DNA from: Immersiella caudata
Lineage: Eukaryota > Ascomycota > Sordariomycetes > Sordariales > Lasiosphaeriaceae
Length of the DNA: 64,000 nucleotides
NCBI GenBank assembly: GCA_030512335.1
Contig: JAULSU010000003.1
Coordinates: 1,736,001-1,800,000 of the forward strand
Reading direction: 5' to 3'
Part shown: one piece after another, positions 63,744 to 64,000 of the stretch
How positions within the stretch are numbered: the stretch's first letter is position 1
How the letters are laid out: the number at the start of each line of letters is the position of its first letter
Position numbers and translations under genes: made by a program
The notes under the pieces: generated by a model
Told to the model about the DNA's origin: nothing
Seen by the model: only the letters and a program-made list of their open reading frames with translations
Database searches by the model: none

Positions 63744-64000
63744 TCTTTTCACGATTGATGCCAATGGAACGAGGTGTGATGTGAAATGTTGAGGCTTCTT
63801 GTCTGGCGGGAAATTCCAACCTTCTTTTATACTTTGGCGGAATGGAAATGGGCGGTGGATGCAGTTGCTGGATGCCTGGCCAGAGTTGCCTGGCAAAAGG
63901 CGGGGTCTCCCATCGGACTGCGCATTTGCTTTCTTCCACTCTCGCACCAGCTGACCGATGTGGTTGGCCAGGTGGGGAGACAACCTAGAATCAGTCAGCC

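Overview
This window looks like nuclear DNA of a filamentous ascomycete, most likely a Sordariomycete. It has intron-bearing genes with short (about 50-70 nt) GT...AG introns and CTAAC/CTGAC-type branch sites. It has long intergenic spacers and fungal orthologues such as PAN1, MET6, GPI13, a PUF3-like Pumilio protein, SAS10 and a YPQ-type vacuolar transporter. I resolved exon structures by hand from splice signals, reading-frame phase and conserved protein motifs; nothing was checked against a database. The genus cannot be named from the sequence.

Layout. 1-31 kb is a core block: a forkhead transcription factor (-), PAN1 (-), MET6 (+), GPI13 (-), a small single-pass membrane protein (-) and a PUF3-like Pumilio gene (+) behind a 5.7 kb gene-free spacer. 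30.8-34.3 kb is an accessory island of decay: a CorA-like gene (-) with lesions and a nucleoside-phosphorylase/NACHT/ankyrin NLR (+) broken by a stop and several frameshifts. 34.7-43.0 kb is the most interesting part. A cysteine-synthase-like/rhodanese fusion enzyme (-) is divergent from an ATP-grasp ligase (+), followed by a POT-family peptide transporter (+) and a class I methyltransferase (+). 44.5-46.6 kb holds two decayed oxidoreductase genes (NmrA-like and SDR), both with internal deletions. 48.6-56.7 kb is again intact: a fungal rhodopsin-like 7-TM protein (+), an MFS monocarboxylate-type transporter (+), a PQ-loop vacuolar transporter (-) and SAS10/UTP3 (-). 57.1-60.2 kb carries two more broken accessory genes: a trypsin-fold protein with a GDCG-like motif (-) and a fungal-specific C-terminally membrane-anchored protein (+). 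The window ends with a large AAA+ ATPase (-) carrying a ten-unit (GCTTGA/G)n repeat that encodes poly-(Gln-Ala).

How genes may work together. The 34.7-43.0 kb group has a PLP enzyme for amino-acid/sulfur chemistry, a sulfur-transfer domain, an ATP-dependent carboxylate-amine ligase, a di/tripeptide-class transporter and a methyltransferase. The arrangement would fit a small non-NRPS pathway for a sulfur-containing or beta-substituted amino-acid-derived dipeptide. That is inference; I do not recognise it as a characterised cluster. The five broken genes or gene groups between 30.8 and 60.2 kb are immunity-type (NLR, trypsin-like) or metabolic accessory genes. They sit between intact core genes and suggest ongoing loss of accessory genes; several in-frame stops are single C-to-T changes from Gln or Arg codons.
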